A DNA stretch of 64,000 bases from positions 1-64,000 of the forward strand of contig CAJQUW010015390.1 of assembly GCA_907163375.1 (NCBI GenBank), in the 5' to 3' direction. The translations under genes were made by a program, and so were the position numbers. Below are positions 1-11,300 of the stretch, piece after piece. The notes beneath the pieces are model-generated. The model was not told the DNA's origin, did no database searches, and saw nothing but the letters and a program-made list of their open reading frames with translations. The first letter of the stretch is position 1, and every line of letters begins with the position of its first letter. This stretch comes from Prostheceraeus crozeri. Lineage: Eukaryota > Platyhelminthes > Polycladida > Euryleptidae.

Positions 1-405
1 GTCGCGGGCATGAAACTCGGCGATACGACTGGGTGTTTTCGTCATATGACGATCACAAAAGTCTTGGGCAGCCAGTTGGAGCATCACCTCCGATCCATAG
101 GATCCATGATGATAGGTCTCCACGCCCGTCACCTCATTTCTACCAGTCAGTCGTTCACATTCACATTGGGCGGCCAAGCGCACCTTGATGCCGTAACCAA
201 GATAATGATCACACAATTGATGGAAAAGAGCGGAAGTCTTCCTGCTGATCTCGTCCACGTCCGTTTGGAAATCAGGAAAGTTGATAACATAGTCCAGCAC
301 CACACCACAGATTGCACTCTTATGCACTGTTAGTTGGCACTGATTACTTTCATCAGTTGCACTAAACAGTTCATTTGGAGTTAGCCGGCGTCTACTCATC
401 ATCAT
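1..405 (-). CDS. Unrecognised reading frame, open at the window edge
   Basis: Three successive ATG codons at 405-397 open a minus-strand frame that stays open for at least 135 codons and runs off the left edge, so the carboxyl end is not seen. The start reads MMMSRRRLTPNELF. The visible part is soluble-looking, with four cysteines in the first ~90 residues, and has no membrane segment or motif I recognise. It faces away from the deoxynucleoside kinase-like gene at 1930. Once the Tc1 insertion at 488-1868 is removed, only about 140 bp separates the two starts, a compact head-to-head layout typical of large DNA viruses but also found for some host gene pairs. Base composition is less AT-rich than most of the window. 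Function unknown; the open frame itself is well supported. Confidence 0.5.
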   Translation of the reverse strand, partial: MMMSRRRLTPNELFSATDESNQCQLTVHKSAICGVVLDYVINFPDFQTDVDEISRKTSALFHQLCDHYLGYGIKVRLAAQCECERLTGRNEVTGVETYHHGSYGSEVMLQLAAQDFCDRHMTKTPSRIAEFHARD

Positions 406-487
406 GGAAAATACGTGTGATCTAGAAAACTCGGCATACTGCATTTAAACTAGCGTAGTTGCGCTGGCGCCGACCGCGCATATAATA

Positions 488-1868
488 CTCATTGACATGA
501 TTAATGAAACAAACTATCATTGGCTTGAATTGAAGTTTGTTTCATTATTTTCTCAGGTATGATGCAATATCTCGCTTTCTATGTATTACCATTCAACACA
601 TTAGAGAATGGAGAAAGATGTATGGTGGTCAAATTTCAAATTTTGATATCGATACCACTGTCACAATTGCTTTTACAAATTGAACATAAACGTGAACTGA
701 AATCCAGCTTTTGTAAAATAAAATGGCACACGATCAGTTTACCAGAGGAATGGCTATTGGAATGATTCGTTGTGGTAGAAGTTGTGCGAGTGTTGCCGAA
801 GAGCTGCAACAATCGAAACTGGTTGTTTGGAGGTGATGGTGTCGATGGAAAGCAGAAGAAGATGTTAAAAAGAAGAAGGGATCTGGTCAACCAAGAAAGT
901 CTGCTGGAAGGACAAACACACGTCTAGTTTTAGATGCAAAGAGGAATAGATTTGTGTCAGTCCCAAAGCTAGTCGTACAGTGGAAGAGTGCCTCAAATAT
1001 AGACTGTAGCGTTCGAACAGCTTACCAAAGATTGCGAGAAGCTAGAATTCAATCGCGACGACCAGTTGTCCTAATTCCATTGAGTTTTGAGCACCGCAGA
1101 AGACATGGAATGACCATCACTGGCAGAAAGTCTTGTGGACCGATGAATAGAGATTCACTTTGGATTTCAATGACGGTCGTGTCAGAGTGCATCGTCTTCC
1201 AGGTGAACGCTTTGCCCCATGCAGTATAAAAGAACACGACAGATATGGTGGTGGAAGTGTTATGCTGTGGGGTGGCATTTGGCATGGCGGACGAACGACG
1301 GCAGTCATCATCAAAGGCACGTTGACTGGAGAGAGGTATCTCAATGAAATTGTGCTTCCTGTTGTTGCCCCAGTAGTCAGGGTGGAGGATCTCGTCTTCC
1401 AAGACGACAACGCAAGACCACATCGCTCCTCGGCTGTCATTGCCACTGTTAGGAGATTGAACATTCATTCAAACCCTTGACTGGCCTGCACGCTCACCTG
1501 ACTTGTCACCCATTGAACAAGTCTGGGACGAGCTTGGGCGGCGAGTGAGAGACCGCTATTCACTTCCACCAGTGTCCCTGAAGATTCTCTCTGAAAGACT
1601 GACAGAGCAGTGGCTTCTCCTTGAAACATCCTTCATTCAGAAACTTTGTGAATCCATGCCATGTCGGATTACTGAATATATTGGAACTAGAGGGGGGCAC
1701 ACGTGCTATCAAAGTTGAATCTGCAACATGCGTTGTTTTTCTGTGCTAGCGACTTGGTGGAGAATGTGACTAAATTATCAAGGTATCATACATACATGTA
1801 TGTATTGTATACCAGTCAAAAATGAAAGAAGTTAAAGAAGTAAATGTTTCAAAAATTTTGTCAATGAG
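488..1868 (+). mobile_element. Tc1-like DD34E transposon with TA target duplication
   Basis: TA dinucleotides at 486-487 and 1869-1870 flank a 1381-bp element. Its ends are inverted: it begins CTCATTGACATG and finishes TTTTGTCAATGAG, nine perfect terminal bases followed by imperfect similarity (GAAAC/GTTTC further in). Length and TA duplication fit the Tc1/mariner superfamily. The element sits in the interval between two divergent starts, and its right-hand TA forms part of the TATA-like sequence ahead of the kinase-like gene. The transposase is broken, so the copy cannot be autonomous. Confidence 0.85.
723..1718 (+). pseudogene. Tc1-family transposase, broken
   Basis: The frame starts at ATG 723 (MAHDQFTRGMAIGMIRCGRS) with a helix-turn-helix-like amino end, then a GSGQPRKSAGRT linker typical of Tc1 transposases. 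Catalytic landmarks are visible in three frames: WTDE near 1135, LVFQDDNARPH near 1400 (second Asp), and WPARSPDLSPIEQVWDELGR near 1490-1540 (third acidic residue, Glu), giving the DD34E pattern. The family is about 340 residues, and the remnant spans about that. There are in-frame stops near 834 and 1147 and frame changes near 1110-1135 and 1475-1490, so it is a dead copy. It fills the Tc1 element at 488-1868. Confidence 0.85.
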
Positions 1869-1929
1869 TATATATAGCAGTGTAGCACCGTAGGACAGTC
1901 ATTCATAGTGCACATTCCCTCCTAACAAC
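1869..1929 (+). promoter_or_regulatory. TATA-type promoter of the kinase-like gene
   Basis: TATATATAG at 1869-1877 lies about 55 bp ahead of ATG 1930, a usual distance for a TATA box with a short untranslated leader. The first TA of the box is the right-hand target duplication of the Tc1 element. The left-hand partner, CATATAATA at 479-487, shows that the original site was one continuous TATA-rich stretch. Inference from sequence only. Confidence 0.5.
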
Positions 1930-2592
1930 ATGGCTTCTTTATCAATCAACATTGAAGGAAATATAGGTACCGGAAAAACCACGCTGATAGCGCGGCTCCA
2001 GACGGCTGTGAAGACAAATCCTGTGTTACAGACGCTGAGTTTTAGTTTCGAGTCCCTTCGTGATTGGACTAATGTTTACAGCTTCGACATATTCACCTTG
2101 AAATACAGGAATCCCTCTCGATGGTCATTCACATTCAATGTACTTGCTTTGAATACACTAGCCAAGCGACGGTTTGCAAGACAAAATGCTAATGCACGCG
2201 GCACCATCTACGAACGGTCAGTTGGAGCAACACGGAAGATATATATGCAACACTCATACAACTGGGGCTTCCTGACTGATGCCGAGCCCGCTATCTTCTT
2301 GAAGATAGCGCCTTATTGTTCATTCTATCATCCGAATCCAGCTGATTTTTACATCTATCTGAGAACAGCACCAAGAGTATGCTATGAGCGTGCTCTACAG
2401 CGGAAGTCTCCACATGAGCTGTAGTCAAGGGAACTTACTTTTCAATGGAGTGAGTCGTTGCATGAGTTACATGAAGCCTGGCTGGCCACCAATGACTTTT
2501 CATATATTATTGATGGAAACAAAACCCTGTACCAAGTTGTGGAGACTGTTATAGTCTTGATTGAAACCCTTGTTAGTTATCATAAAGACTAG
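1930..2592 (+). pseudogene. Deoxynucleoside kinase-like gene (possible virus-derived fossil)
   Basis: The region matches the dCK/TK2/insect dNK family, which phosphorylates deoxynucleosides with ATP in the salvage pathway. The amino end carries a P-loop, EGNIGTGKTT (residues 8-17), then YERSV at the substrate-binding ERS position, and DFYIYLRTAPRVCYERALQR, the segment leading into the LID. Family-like sequence fills about 220 codons, the length of compact dNK enzymes. The copy is intronless, has a TATA box 55 bp upstream and a polyadenylation signal 22 bp after the end, and shows about one break. Compact intronless kinases of this kind occur in large DNA viruses, but a host retrocopy is equally possible. 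Family assignment is firm; origin is open. Confidence 0.75.
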
Positions 2593-2613
2593 TGTGTTTG
2601 TGGCTTAAAATGA

Positions 2614-2619
2614 AATAAA
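2614..2619 (+). terminator. AATAAA polyadenylation signal
   Basis: A canonical AATAAA hexamer lies 22 bp after the end of the deoxynucleoside kinase-like region and is followed by a CT repeat (TCTCTCTCTCAC) and T/G-containing sequence, as expected for a cleavage site. Confidence 0.5.
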
Positions 2620-2639
2620 AATCTCTCTCTCACACATCC

Positions 2640-3470
2640 CCGTTTCGACTTTTCAAAATAAAGTTGAGCTAGGAAAGACCATGCGCGATTTGCCGACACC
2701 AGAACATTTTCCAAGTTTTTTCCCAAAGAAAATAATATTTTGAGAACCACTTGGACAGCATTTTTCGGAAGTCATATGCCCACCGGACATGCGAAATTTT
2801 TCTAAGTTATTTGCCGAGGCACCCCGTCCCGCTCCGAAGCAAGTGTGTCCTGCGACACCTAGCGAAATTTCACAGATCTCCCCCCTCCTCCGGTGTGACT
2901 GTCGGCAAAGCGCGTTAGGAATTCTAGCATCCGGTTTGCGGACAAGTGTCCATAAAGCGGGCATTCCCACACTACTATCGTTCGGTTGGGTATGCAGTAG
3001 GGCGATGCAAGGAAGAGAAAGGTGTTCGTGTGCGCCTCTGTTTATTATGGCTAGGTCGGCAACGAATGGGTGGTTGGAGCGGGTAATCGGACAGGGAGTG
3101 AAAACCAAGAAATGGAGTGCTTTTCTACGAGGTAGTGAGGGGCTGTTAGAAGAATCGTGAAGTAGCTGATATGTGGTCGCATGAAAGATGTGGAAAGATG
3201 GATGGTGAGGGTGTGAAGCGTGTGGAAAGTAGTTAGCCCAGGGAAGAGAGGGTCAGTATGGCTCAACTGAGGTCTGGGCGTTCTCTAGAACTGGGGGCGT
3301 ACAGGAAGATGATCAGGATGGATGTGACGGGTTTGTAGGATATTTGTGGTGAAGAGGTACTGTTGTCTGTTGAGCATGTTATGCAGTGTGTTGTTGCACT
3401 CCAAAGTATAATTGGTATATATTTACAATGTGATTGGTATATTTGACAAACGAAATTCATCTGCTGAATT
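2640..3470. other. Relatively GC-rich stretch with unrecognised open frames
   Basis: Two overlapping frames, 2789-3160 on plus (124 codons, MRNFSKLFAEAPRPAPKQ...) and 2653-3108 on minus, are open across the same bases. Neither resembles a family I know, and GC-rich sequence produces such frames by chance. The plus frame is slightly more protein-like. From about 3050 the plus strand becomes rich in G. No promoter or splice structure ties this to a neighbour. Confidence 0.2.
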
Positions 3471-5460
3471 CAAACAATTAGCTATAATTGGTATATGGCA
3501 CCGTAAGTCCACGAAACGGCGGAACAGGGGCGTTGCTATTTACATTTTTGATGTTTCACGAATTGTATTTCGTTGGTGAGCAAATTTTCCCATCGATTAT
3601 GACATCATTCCGACAGTCTCGATTCCTGCGATAGCTACGTCACAATCCTAACTTCATTTGTTACGTGCTCTTCTCGTGAAAACGGCTTTACCTATCCGGA
3701 TGACATGGCGAAGCTAGCAGTCATATGATGCACTGTCACAATGAGGGAGCTCCTTCACAGAGCACTTGGAGATTGATTGACTGTCAGACGTGGTGGAATA
3801 TGAACAAGTTCGGACGTGTGAGTACCATATTTGATCGGCATATGCGCATGCACATACATGTTTTAGTAGTAGACTCTATAATTAATTAGATGATTTGCAA
3901 ATGAACTGACCAAAGACTCCTAATTCCAATTGAGAGAGCGATGGGCGGACAAGTTCTGCGCGCGGGTAAAGGTCTTCTATAGGACACCGGGATAGAGGTG
4001 GTGGCGGAGCACACACACACAGAGACGGCACCTTTTCTTATTTCATGTGACGAGAGCAAATCTTGTCTAGTTTAGCCATCATACACGATATGCGCTGAAG
4101 CGACGCACACAGTCACAGAGGTGAGGCTCAATATAAATGCAGAGAGTTTCGCGGCGTGAAGCATTGAGGATCAACGTAGCGATTCTCTTGGCTAAGCGAG
4201 CGATAGTGACTACGCACCTCTAGATCATTGGTATCTAGCGAGAAGTTGCTTATACCTGGATCTCAAATAACACTCTAGTGAGCAACTATCTCGGCGCGCG
4301 CGAGCCATTTGATCAGACCAGTGTGTGATAATCAGCAGATACGTCTAGGTGATCGGAAGCTGCGTAAGAATGTTATGAAGTCACATGCGGGCGTTAGACC
4401 GCGAGTATGACGTCACACGTCCACACAACATCGCACACCATGCGGAGAGCATCTAATATTATCCAGATTAAGTGTTATTTCTTCTATATGCTAGCTGAGG
4501 GGCAACAAGGACACACAACTTAGAGTGGATAGTGCGAGTCTCGATGTCTTTGACATATCTATGATTTATTTATCAATATGTTTCTTCTAGTATTTTAACA
4601 CATTGATTTTATCTTGTTCTCAGGCGTCGTACATGGCAACGAGCTCGACACACACACACACACTGACCGTATACATCTTGTCTTTTAGTCTGGGTAGATC
4701 AGGGAACGAGAGCTGTGGGTATAGGCGAAGTAGCAGTACTCTGACACGGGTACACACAGCAGCACAGGAGGATATCTGGTGTGCCTCGCCACATAGGACT
4801 CGGGTGGTAATTATGATTGGTGGATTATCTTTATATTACCGTACCACCTAACTGCTCTCTCCTATCTCATTGACATCGATACGCGAGAGCTTAGGAGTAT
4901 CGGGACGCTAAGTAGTAGCTCTAGAGAATCTATAGCATAGTAATGCATCTTGTGAGCTTCAGTGTGACTATGCAATAACGGTGTGATTTTTGGTAACCAG
5001 ATGACACAACCCTCTATGCGAGTTCCATATTGTCGGGGGGGGTCCTGGTAGGTAGGGAGTGACTCTGGAGTATATATCTTATATGCGTCTTTCTCGTCTA
5101 TTCAAGTCGATATTGGAGTAGAGATTTGACACATCTTATGCACGAGAATTCACCAATAACACGAGAATTGATGGTAGTGCTCTCTCACTGTTGAAGTGTA
5201 AAGCATATGCGAGTTCGTAGTTGATGGCATACACTCTCATCTCGTCACGGGTATATTCGTGATATTTGCTATAACACTACAACTCATCAGCTTATGTAGT
5301 GTGTACTCTATGGACATATACATGTTAATCAATTGGGTTATCCAGGGACGGCTGGAGCGAGTGGATTGTCGGTTGTTAATGTGGACACTAGTAGGCAATA
5401 GTATGAGTATCTGGGTCCGAACTGATAGTGGATCTTAGTCTGTGTTACAACAGTGCAAAG
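3471..5460. other. Unassigned DNA, no gene seen
   Basis: I see no coding frame with family resemblance, no long repeat and no terminal inverted repeats. Short CA runs occur at about 4010 and 4651. The sequence has an irregular CAC/GTG-rich texture unlike the AT-rich DNA to the right. A 7-base G run occurs at about 5035. Confidence 0.3.
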
Positions 5461-6421
5461 AGTGAAATATTGAGTAGGAATGGGTGGGGAATTGGGTGTA
5501 TTGTCAGTTTGGGAGATGAAAGATAGAGCGATATTGAATTTATTGGAAGGGGATGGTGGGGGTTTAATTTGAGGGGTGGGCGTATGTATGTGTGGAAAGT
5601 AGTATTTGGGAGCGTCTAGGCGTTTACGGGCGGGAGGATGTTTTGGGTGCAATGTGACATATGTGGTAGTGTAGAGGAGGGAAAAATGAGTGGAGGGAGT
5701 GTGGGGATCAAGAGAGTAGAGTGGTAGTGCGGGGGTTGGTGTAGGGGGTGTGTGTGGGTTGTGGGGGTAGTAAGTTTTGATAGTAGATGAATGTGATTAG
5801 TGTGGGTAGTTTGGTTTGTGGGTGTTGGGGAGGGGTTTAAGAGAGAGAGGGAGGGTATAGTTGTAGGAGATGAGGATGGGAGAGGGGATTTTGAGAAGTA
5901 GGTGGGGTGTTGGGATTATTGGTGGGGAGTATGTAAATGAGTGGTTGGGGGTGATGTGTTTGGTTTGGGAGGGGGTAGGGGATTGTTGATATTTGTGGTT
6001 GTGTATGTAGGGTGGTGTGGGGGGGGAGATGTGGAGTTTGGGAATGGATTTGGGGGGGTTATGGGGGTTGAAGGATTTGTTTGGTGTAGGGTTGTGGGAG
6101 GGGAAAGAGTGGGATATGGTAATTGGGATGGAGGGGGTTTGGTATGGGATTGGGGATGTAGGGGGTTGAGGGTTGGTGGTGTGGTAAATGTGGGATTTTG
6201 TGGGTAATTTATGTTAGGGTTTGGGTGGGAATGAGAGGAATGAAGGGGAGATGGGTGGGGATATGGAATAGGGGGAGGGGGGGTATGTGAGGGGGTATTG
6301 GATATTGAATGGGATATTGGGGTAGGGTTTGGGTTTTGAATTAAATTTTATGGTTTAAAGGAAGATGAGGAGGGGGGGAAAATTAGTTGGGAAAAAGTGG
6401 GGGAAGGTTGGGATGGATTTT
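5461..6421 (+). repeat. Cytosine-depleted G/T-rich tract; 5731-6421 has no C at all
   Basis: From 5461 to 5730 only about a dozen C occur on the plus strand, and from 5731 to 6421 there is none: 691 consecutive bases of A, G and T. G runs of 4 to 8 are frequent, so many potential G-quadruplexes exist. The unit is not a clean tandem repeat. The right border is sharp, with ordinary AT-rich sequence from 6422, while the left border fades over about 270 bp. Reading frames across it (for example 5941-6207 plus and 5338-5652 minus) are by-products of composition. It may be a real low-complexity tract or a sequencing/consensus artefact. Confidence 0.9.
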
Positions 6422-6768
6422 CCATTCTAGGACTTTCTATGGTATTGTTCATTTCTATGCATTCTACTGATATACTGACATTCCATTACTAATCCGTCAA
6501 CCAAAAGTAAAGATGAATGAATAGTAACTTTATTTTCATAACCTTCACGTCAAGGTGTCATTTTTGCCCTAGTCATCGAAAACAACGTGATTATTTTTCC
6601 TAGAGAGAGGTATTTAGTAACGCCATTGTACCCGTAATTTAGCACCGTGACACAATTGTAGGCCCATATGAGACATTTTTTCAAGTGCTTTTTGATGGAA
6701 GCTTAGAAGGGGCGCTTATTAGAGATCAGACTTCATGTATTCTTAGCATTGTGGTGCTTTAATGGGCC

Positions 6769-7385
6769 TCATGGGGCTATAATTAGACAGGCAGTGTATA
6801 TTGCGAAACAATTAAATCGGCGGTAAGTATGCACGCGAGGAATGATGTATTGTCCTGAAGATGCCCTATGACAAATCACCTTGTTCAAAATATGATCAGA
6901 TTGTGTTGCAGCCTGATATAGCATCATTGTCATATTATTTCTCCGGGACTCGAGTTGTTCAAGGCACTCATTCCTGCAGTTGGAGCCATACAGTAGTCTA
7001 TGGAAGCGGTTTTGCAATACTTGCAGATGATGAGAATCTTTTTTTGTCAACCCCACAAATAAAGGTGAAGGATACTCCAAAATCGAGCGCATTATGCCAT
7101 AATACGCAGTCTTCAGATACGAATCATTAACATGTGGTCTTAAAAGTCGAAGAGGAAGAAGTTCAAGCGATTTTGTGACTTTGTCTATGTGATCAGACCA
7201 TGTACAGTTAGAATTCAGACTACACCCAAAATAATCATTTTTCAATCTTGGTTATGTCAGATACATACACGGGTTGACAATCTCTGAAGCTCGTCACAAG
7301 TAGAAACTTGCTTTTACTCTCATTCATGGGTAGTTCGTTACGAAAGGACCATTCTATAATGACGTCATGAATTTGTCGGACTTGA
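6769..7385 (-). pseudogene. LINE reverse transcriptase, carboxyl-terminal fragment
   Basis: The minus strand encodes the thumb and downstream part of a non-LTR reverse transcriptase of the jockey/CR1-like group: NELPMNESKSKFLLV, then after a one-base frame change near 7237, CSLNSNCTWSDHIDKVTK, LKTAYYGIMRSILEYPSPLF and LQVLQNRFHRLLYGSNCR. These match the conserved order of that region. The fragment lacks the endonuclease and the catalytic palm, so it is a short 5'-truncated and mutated copy. The stop at 6769-6771 is close to the family's usual end. Confidence 0.75.
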
Positions 7386-10300
7386 CTCGTGCATGAGTTG
7401 CGTTATATGAGATGCTCACAGTTATATCTCGGCATACATAGTCAAGCAACTGTTCTATCAGGAATGGTTAATGAATCATAACTATAGAAAAAGATGAACG
7501 GTCCTATTACGGAATCCTTGTTGGAATTCCTGATGAAACACAAGAACAATAGCGCTGCATTCGGTTACCAACCTGAACATAGTGAAAGCGATTTTCGAGG
7601 TAACTCAAAAATCACAGAAAACAAACTCATTGGAAATTGTTTCAGTCGATCTGCGCTTGTAATGATTGCATGCCTTAGTCGATCGAATGCTTTGGATAAG
7701 TTCATATGGAGACACCTGTACTCGATGATATTTGGTATCATCCATCGAAACTGGCTATGTTGAGATGCAGAGTATCAATGCACAAAATAGTTGATGAACG
7801 AGAGCGAAAACCATATGATGGTCATATAGGCTCAAGAAGAAAATTGGTCGATGCATATTAAGAACGATTCCTCAAGTTCTTCATGGGATGGAATGATGAC
7901 TGAATGGGAACAGACTGATAAGCCTATATCATCCGCAGCAGGTTGGTTTCGGGACTGGGGTGACCTTTAGAAATCTTCATACACTGGTAATTTGAATTCT
8001 GATCGACAATTCGAATAGAGAGTGAAATGGTTTATATAACCGCGTAGGTAATTCGGGTGATGATTTGCGACTCCGCAAGGACTTTAGAAATTTTCCAATT
8101 TCTGTTTGTGGATGCAGCCAATTTGTCTGTTGCTAAGATAACTTCATGAGAGGACACGTGACAGGATGTTTCTCGACAAAGGACTTGAAAGTTGATCATT
8201 TATGACTGCAACAGTTATGTGAATACTGTGGAATTTATTATACAAAGCTTTCATCGGGATCATGTGTTTTGGTAATTGACTTTCTCGTTTCAACAATTTT
8301 CCATACGTCTTGGATTGCAATTTCCTGATCCAATTGAGGGATTTTGATTTAGCTGTTTCTTCTTTTACTTTGGTCTTGAGATGTTATCATAGAGATGGAA
8401 AATTATTTTTGGACGATTAGGCATTCTATGCTTTGTCGTTTATCAAACGATTTCACTAATGGGTGTTCTCCCCGGTTTTGTCTTATCAGTGAATGTATTA
8501 ACAATTGGTTCACCGGATTTCATTTTCATCAAATGCAACACTCATGCCTGTGGTGAATAACAGTTCACATTTTTCATTTAAAAACAATAGATGTCCATGA
8601 AAACACAAATGACCTAGTATCTGCTAGCATAGACGACTCAATAAAAGAAAATCGGAACATTAGTTTTACGAAAGTCAAAAAGAGGTCTGGAAATACAAAG
8701 TATCTGTAATTAACAAGGTATTCTGAAATTGGTTTGCCCAAGCAAGCTTTATGAGGGAAAACAGAAGTTCACTGAAGGTTTTTATTTTTTTTCCACGAAG
8801 TAACAAGGGATCACTGGCTACAACCAGAGTAAAAGTCGGCAACAGTTTCAGAAAATAACATATAATCAAGTTCTGCATAGCCATTTGTTAGGGCTTCCGA
8901 TGCAAAGTTACGAGATTCAACATTTTCGACAAAATAACATCGAGGTTTTCAGTCTATCATAAATCACCGGCTAAAGAATTATTGTCAAAAAGAAGAGTAG
9001 GTGTTCAAAAGTTCATCGATTAATATCAGTCAGGAAAACCAGAAACATTAGAGTGATTTGTTGTAAACAAACTTGTGGGGGAATATAACAGCCCAACTAT
9101 GATTACTTTATAAACATTCGTTTTTTACAGCAACAATTTAAAATATGACACGGTAGTTTATCTTGAATGGACTATATGTTTCGGTGCATGAAGAAAATTT
9201 TGACCAGATAGACCACTAGCCACAAGCCCAATACGATCCTTCTCAAGTCGTCACGGAAACAAACCGTAACCAGGAATGGAGCGAGAGTATTCTGTATGAT
9301 TGGTCTCTGAACCAAGTTTCTGAGGCAAGAAGCAATTCTATGTTTTTAACAGTCCCACCCCCCCCTCACCCTCAACACCCACCAACAGGGGGGGGGGGTA
9401 TACGTATAACATCAAATTTCTATTAAATGTCAACTGGATAGGCAGATCGAGTATTGGTGTAAAGTATTGTTTGGCCATCCGCTGGCGTGTGCGGCGAGAC
9501 GTTTCAAAACGTTGAGGAAAATTTCTGATCATCTTCTCGACTAACAACATTTTCGAATAATCTCTCACATCTTCACTCAAATCTAAGACAAACCCAATAC
9601 ACACACCCATACGAGAACATCTACCCGAACTTCCTTAAACTTCTGACGCAACCAGTTTCTGTTCATATTTTGTTGGTCGCAAAGTGAGATCGCTGGTTGA
9701 TGCAGACATTCCTGAAGTTGTCAGAGAAACGCAAAGTTTTTCCTTTTCTGAGATATATTTTTCTTGTTTGATTTGTAAATCAAAAAGGACATCTGATTTT
9801 CAGTAATCGCGGTCATAGTTTGTCTAGGCTTTCACAATCTGATAACATTCTCAGTTTCTGGGGATCAGCCTAAATAATTAACCAAATCAGTATATAGGTC
9901 AGTTGAAATTGTTCGCTCCATCGTAAAAGCCATTCTTTCCGACACTGTTTAATACTTGATACCTAGACACATTCAAGTGTGTGCTCTGATATTACGCTGA
10001 TCAATTTCAGAGCATTATTTCCATAAAGGTATCTCAATCGTCGTTCCACTTCAATTGCTTCTGAATATTAGGATATTTTTCCCCTCATTGTTCTGCAGTT
10101 ATAGAATGAAGATTTGACATTCCACACTTCCATTTTGGTGACCTGAGCTGTCAAAGTACTGGCAAAGAGATTAGATAGTATATAAAAAATCTCACTTTTG
10201 AGCAGAGAGCGCCTAGTATTTCATCTTTACAGCTGTCGTTATAGCTGCGTAAAATCAACTGATTGATGTACTGTCACAGGTGATCACTTTGTACAGCAGG

Positions 10301-11300
10301 ATTAGAATCTTGTTGTTCTAAACGTAATGTTCACAACGTCTAACGCTGGGGAAGTCATAGTTAATAATGCGAATGTCAGATGCAGAAGGACTTTTGGCTA
10401 ATCTGAAGTAATTCTAGTTGATGTGGCAACCAGAAAATCGATAACTCGGTAAAATCTCACGAACAGGGGATGTCTATACGACACGTATTGATGTCAGCTG
10501 ATCACAGCTATGATGACAACAAGAACACAACACGCTATACACAGAGAGAACGCACAAACCAAAGGGAAATGCTGCAACCGACACTCTGATGACCTTCTGT
10601 GTAATTGATGACGACACAATCTACCACCAGAACCAGACACACGACGCAGAGAGGAACCAACACGACATGTTTTATTACACGAACTTATACGAATCTACTT
10701 CGACAGTTCGAACGATATTACGAAAATCATTATCACCATTAACAAACCCATGTAAGAATAATTGTTTAACTTAGCATTGAGTTTCTAAATAAAATGCGGT
10801 CAGCATCAATGCGCCTCAACTTCCTCTGTCCTCAAGGATCATGCCTTCATATTCAGCTTTTGTCAAGTTTATTCTGGACTCTTTGAAGCAGACTTTCTCT
10901 GAACGAGTCCCGTTAACTCATCCACAGTGGTATAATCCTATCTGCTGTGAAGGTATAGATGCCCTGCTCTTGGTAGATTATATTCGTCACCCCCGCCGAA
11001 CCTCCCATTTACATCAGATAGTAGATAAATATTAAAGAGCAGCTTCAGTGGTGTAATGTAGAAGGAGACGCAATTGTTTGAGATAGAATTCCGACGCTTG
11101 TATTGCTGGGCAGTATATCGATAGAAGCTCCATATTTAACATGAACCATAACAAAGCCTAACATCCCAGAAACTTTGCTATTAAATCTCAAAACTTAAAA
11201 TATAGAAATAAAAGCAGCATTCTTTATTCACAAACACCAGTTGCGGCCAATGCCCATATTGCCACGCTTCGCATGGCCCATTACTACAGCATCATCAGCT
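7386..11300. other. AT-rich DNA without recognisable genes
   Basis: A few short open frames occur, including 7494-7763 plus (89 codons), 8675-8884 minus and 10841-11035 plus (64 codons). None resembles a known family or has flanking splice signals that convince me. A C-run and G-run pair at 9353-9399 (CCCCCCCC ... GGGGGGGGG) can form a hairpin. I found no terminal repeats or duplications here. Confidence 0.3.

Noticed and set aside
1049-1468. Minus-strand frames opposite the first Tc1 transposase
   Set aside because: They lie antisense to a clearly recognisable transposase and have no family resemblance.
5338-6207. Proline-rich minus frame and glycine/valine-rich plus frame in the C-poor tract
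   Set aside because: Missing C removes many codon types and the amino acid content simply mirrors G/T richness; no family resemblance or gene signals.
5731-6421. Telomeric or subtelomeric repeat
   Set aside because: No recurring TTAGGG-type unit; G runs are irregularly spaced and both sides continue into ordinary sequence.
5731-6421. Cytosine-deaminase hypermutation or bisulfite-converted contaminant
   Set aside because: Conversion would raise T and leave G near 18-20%; here G is about half of the bases, so conversion alone does not fit.
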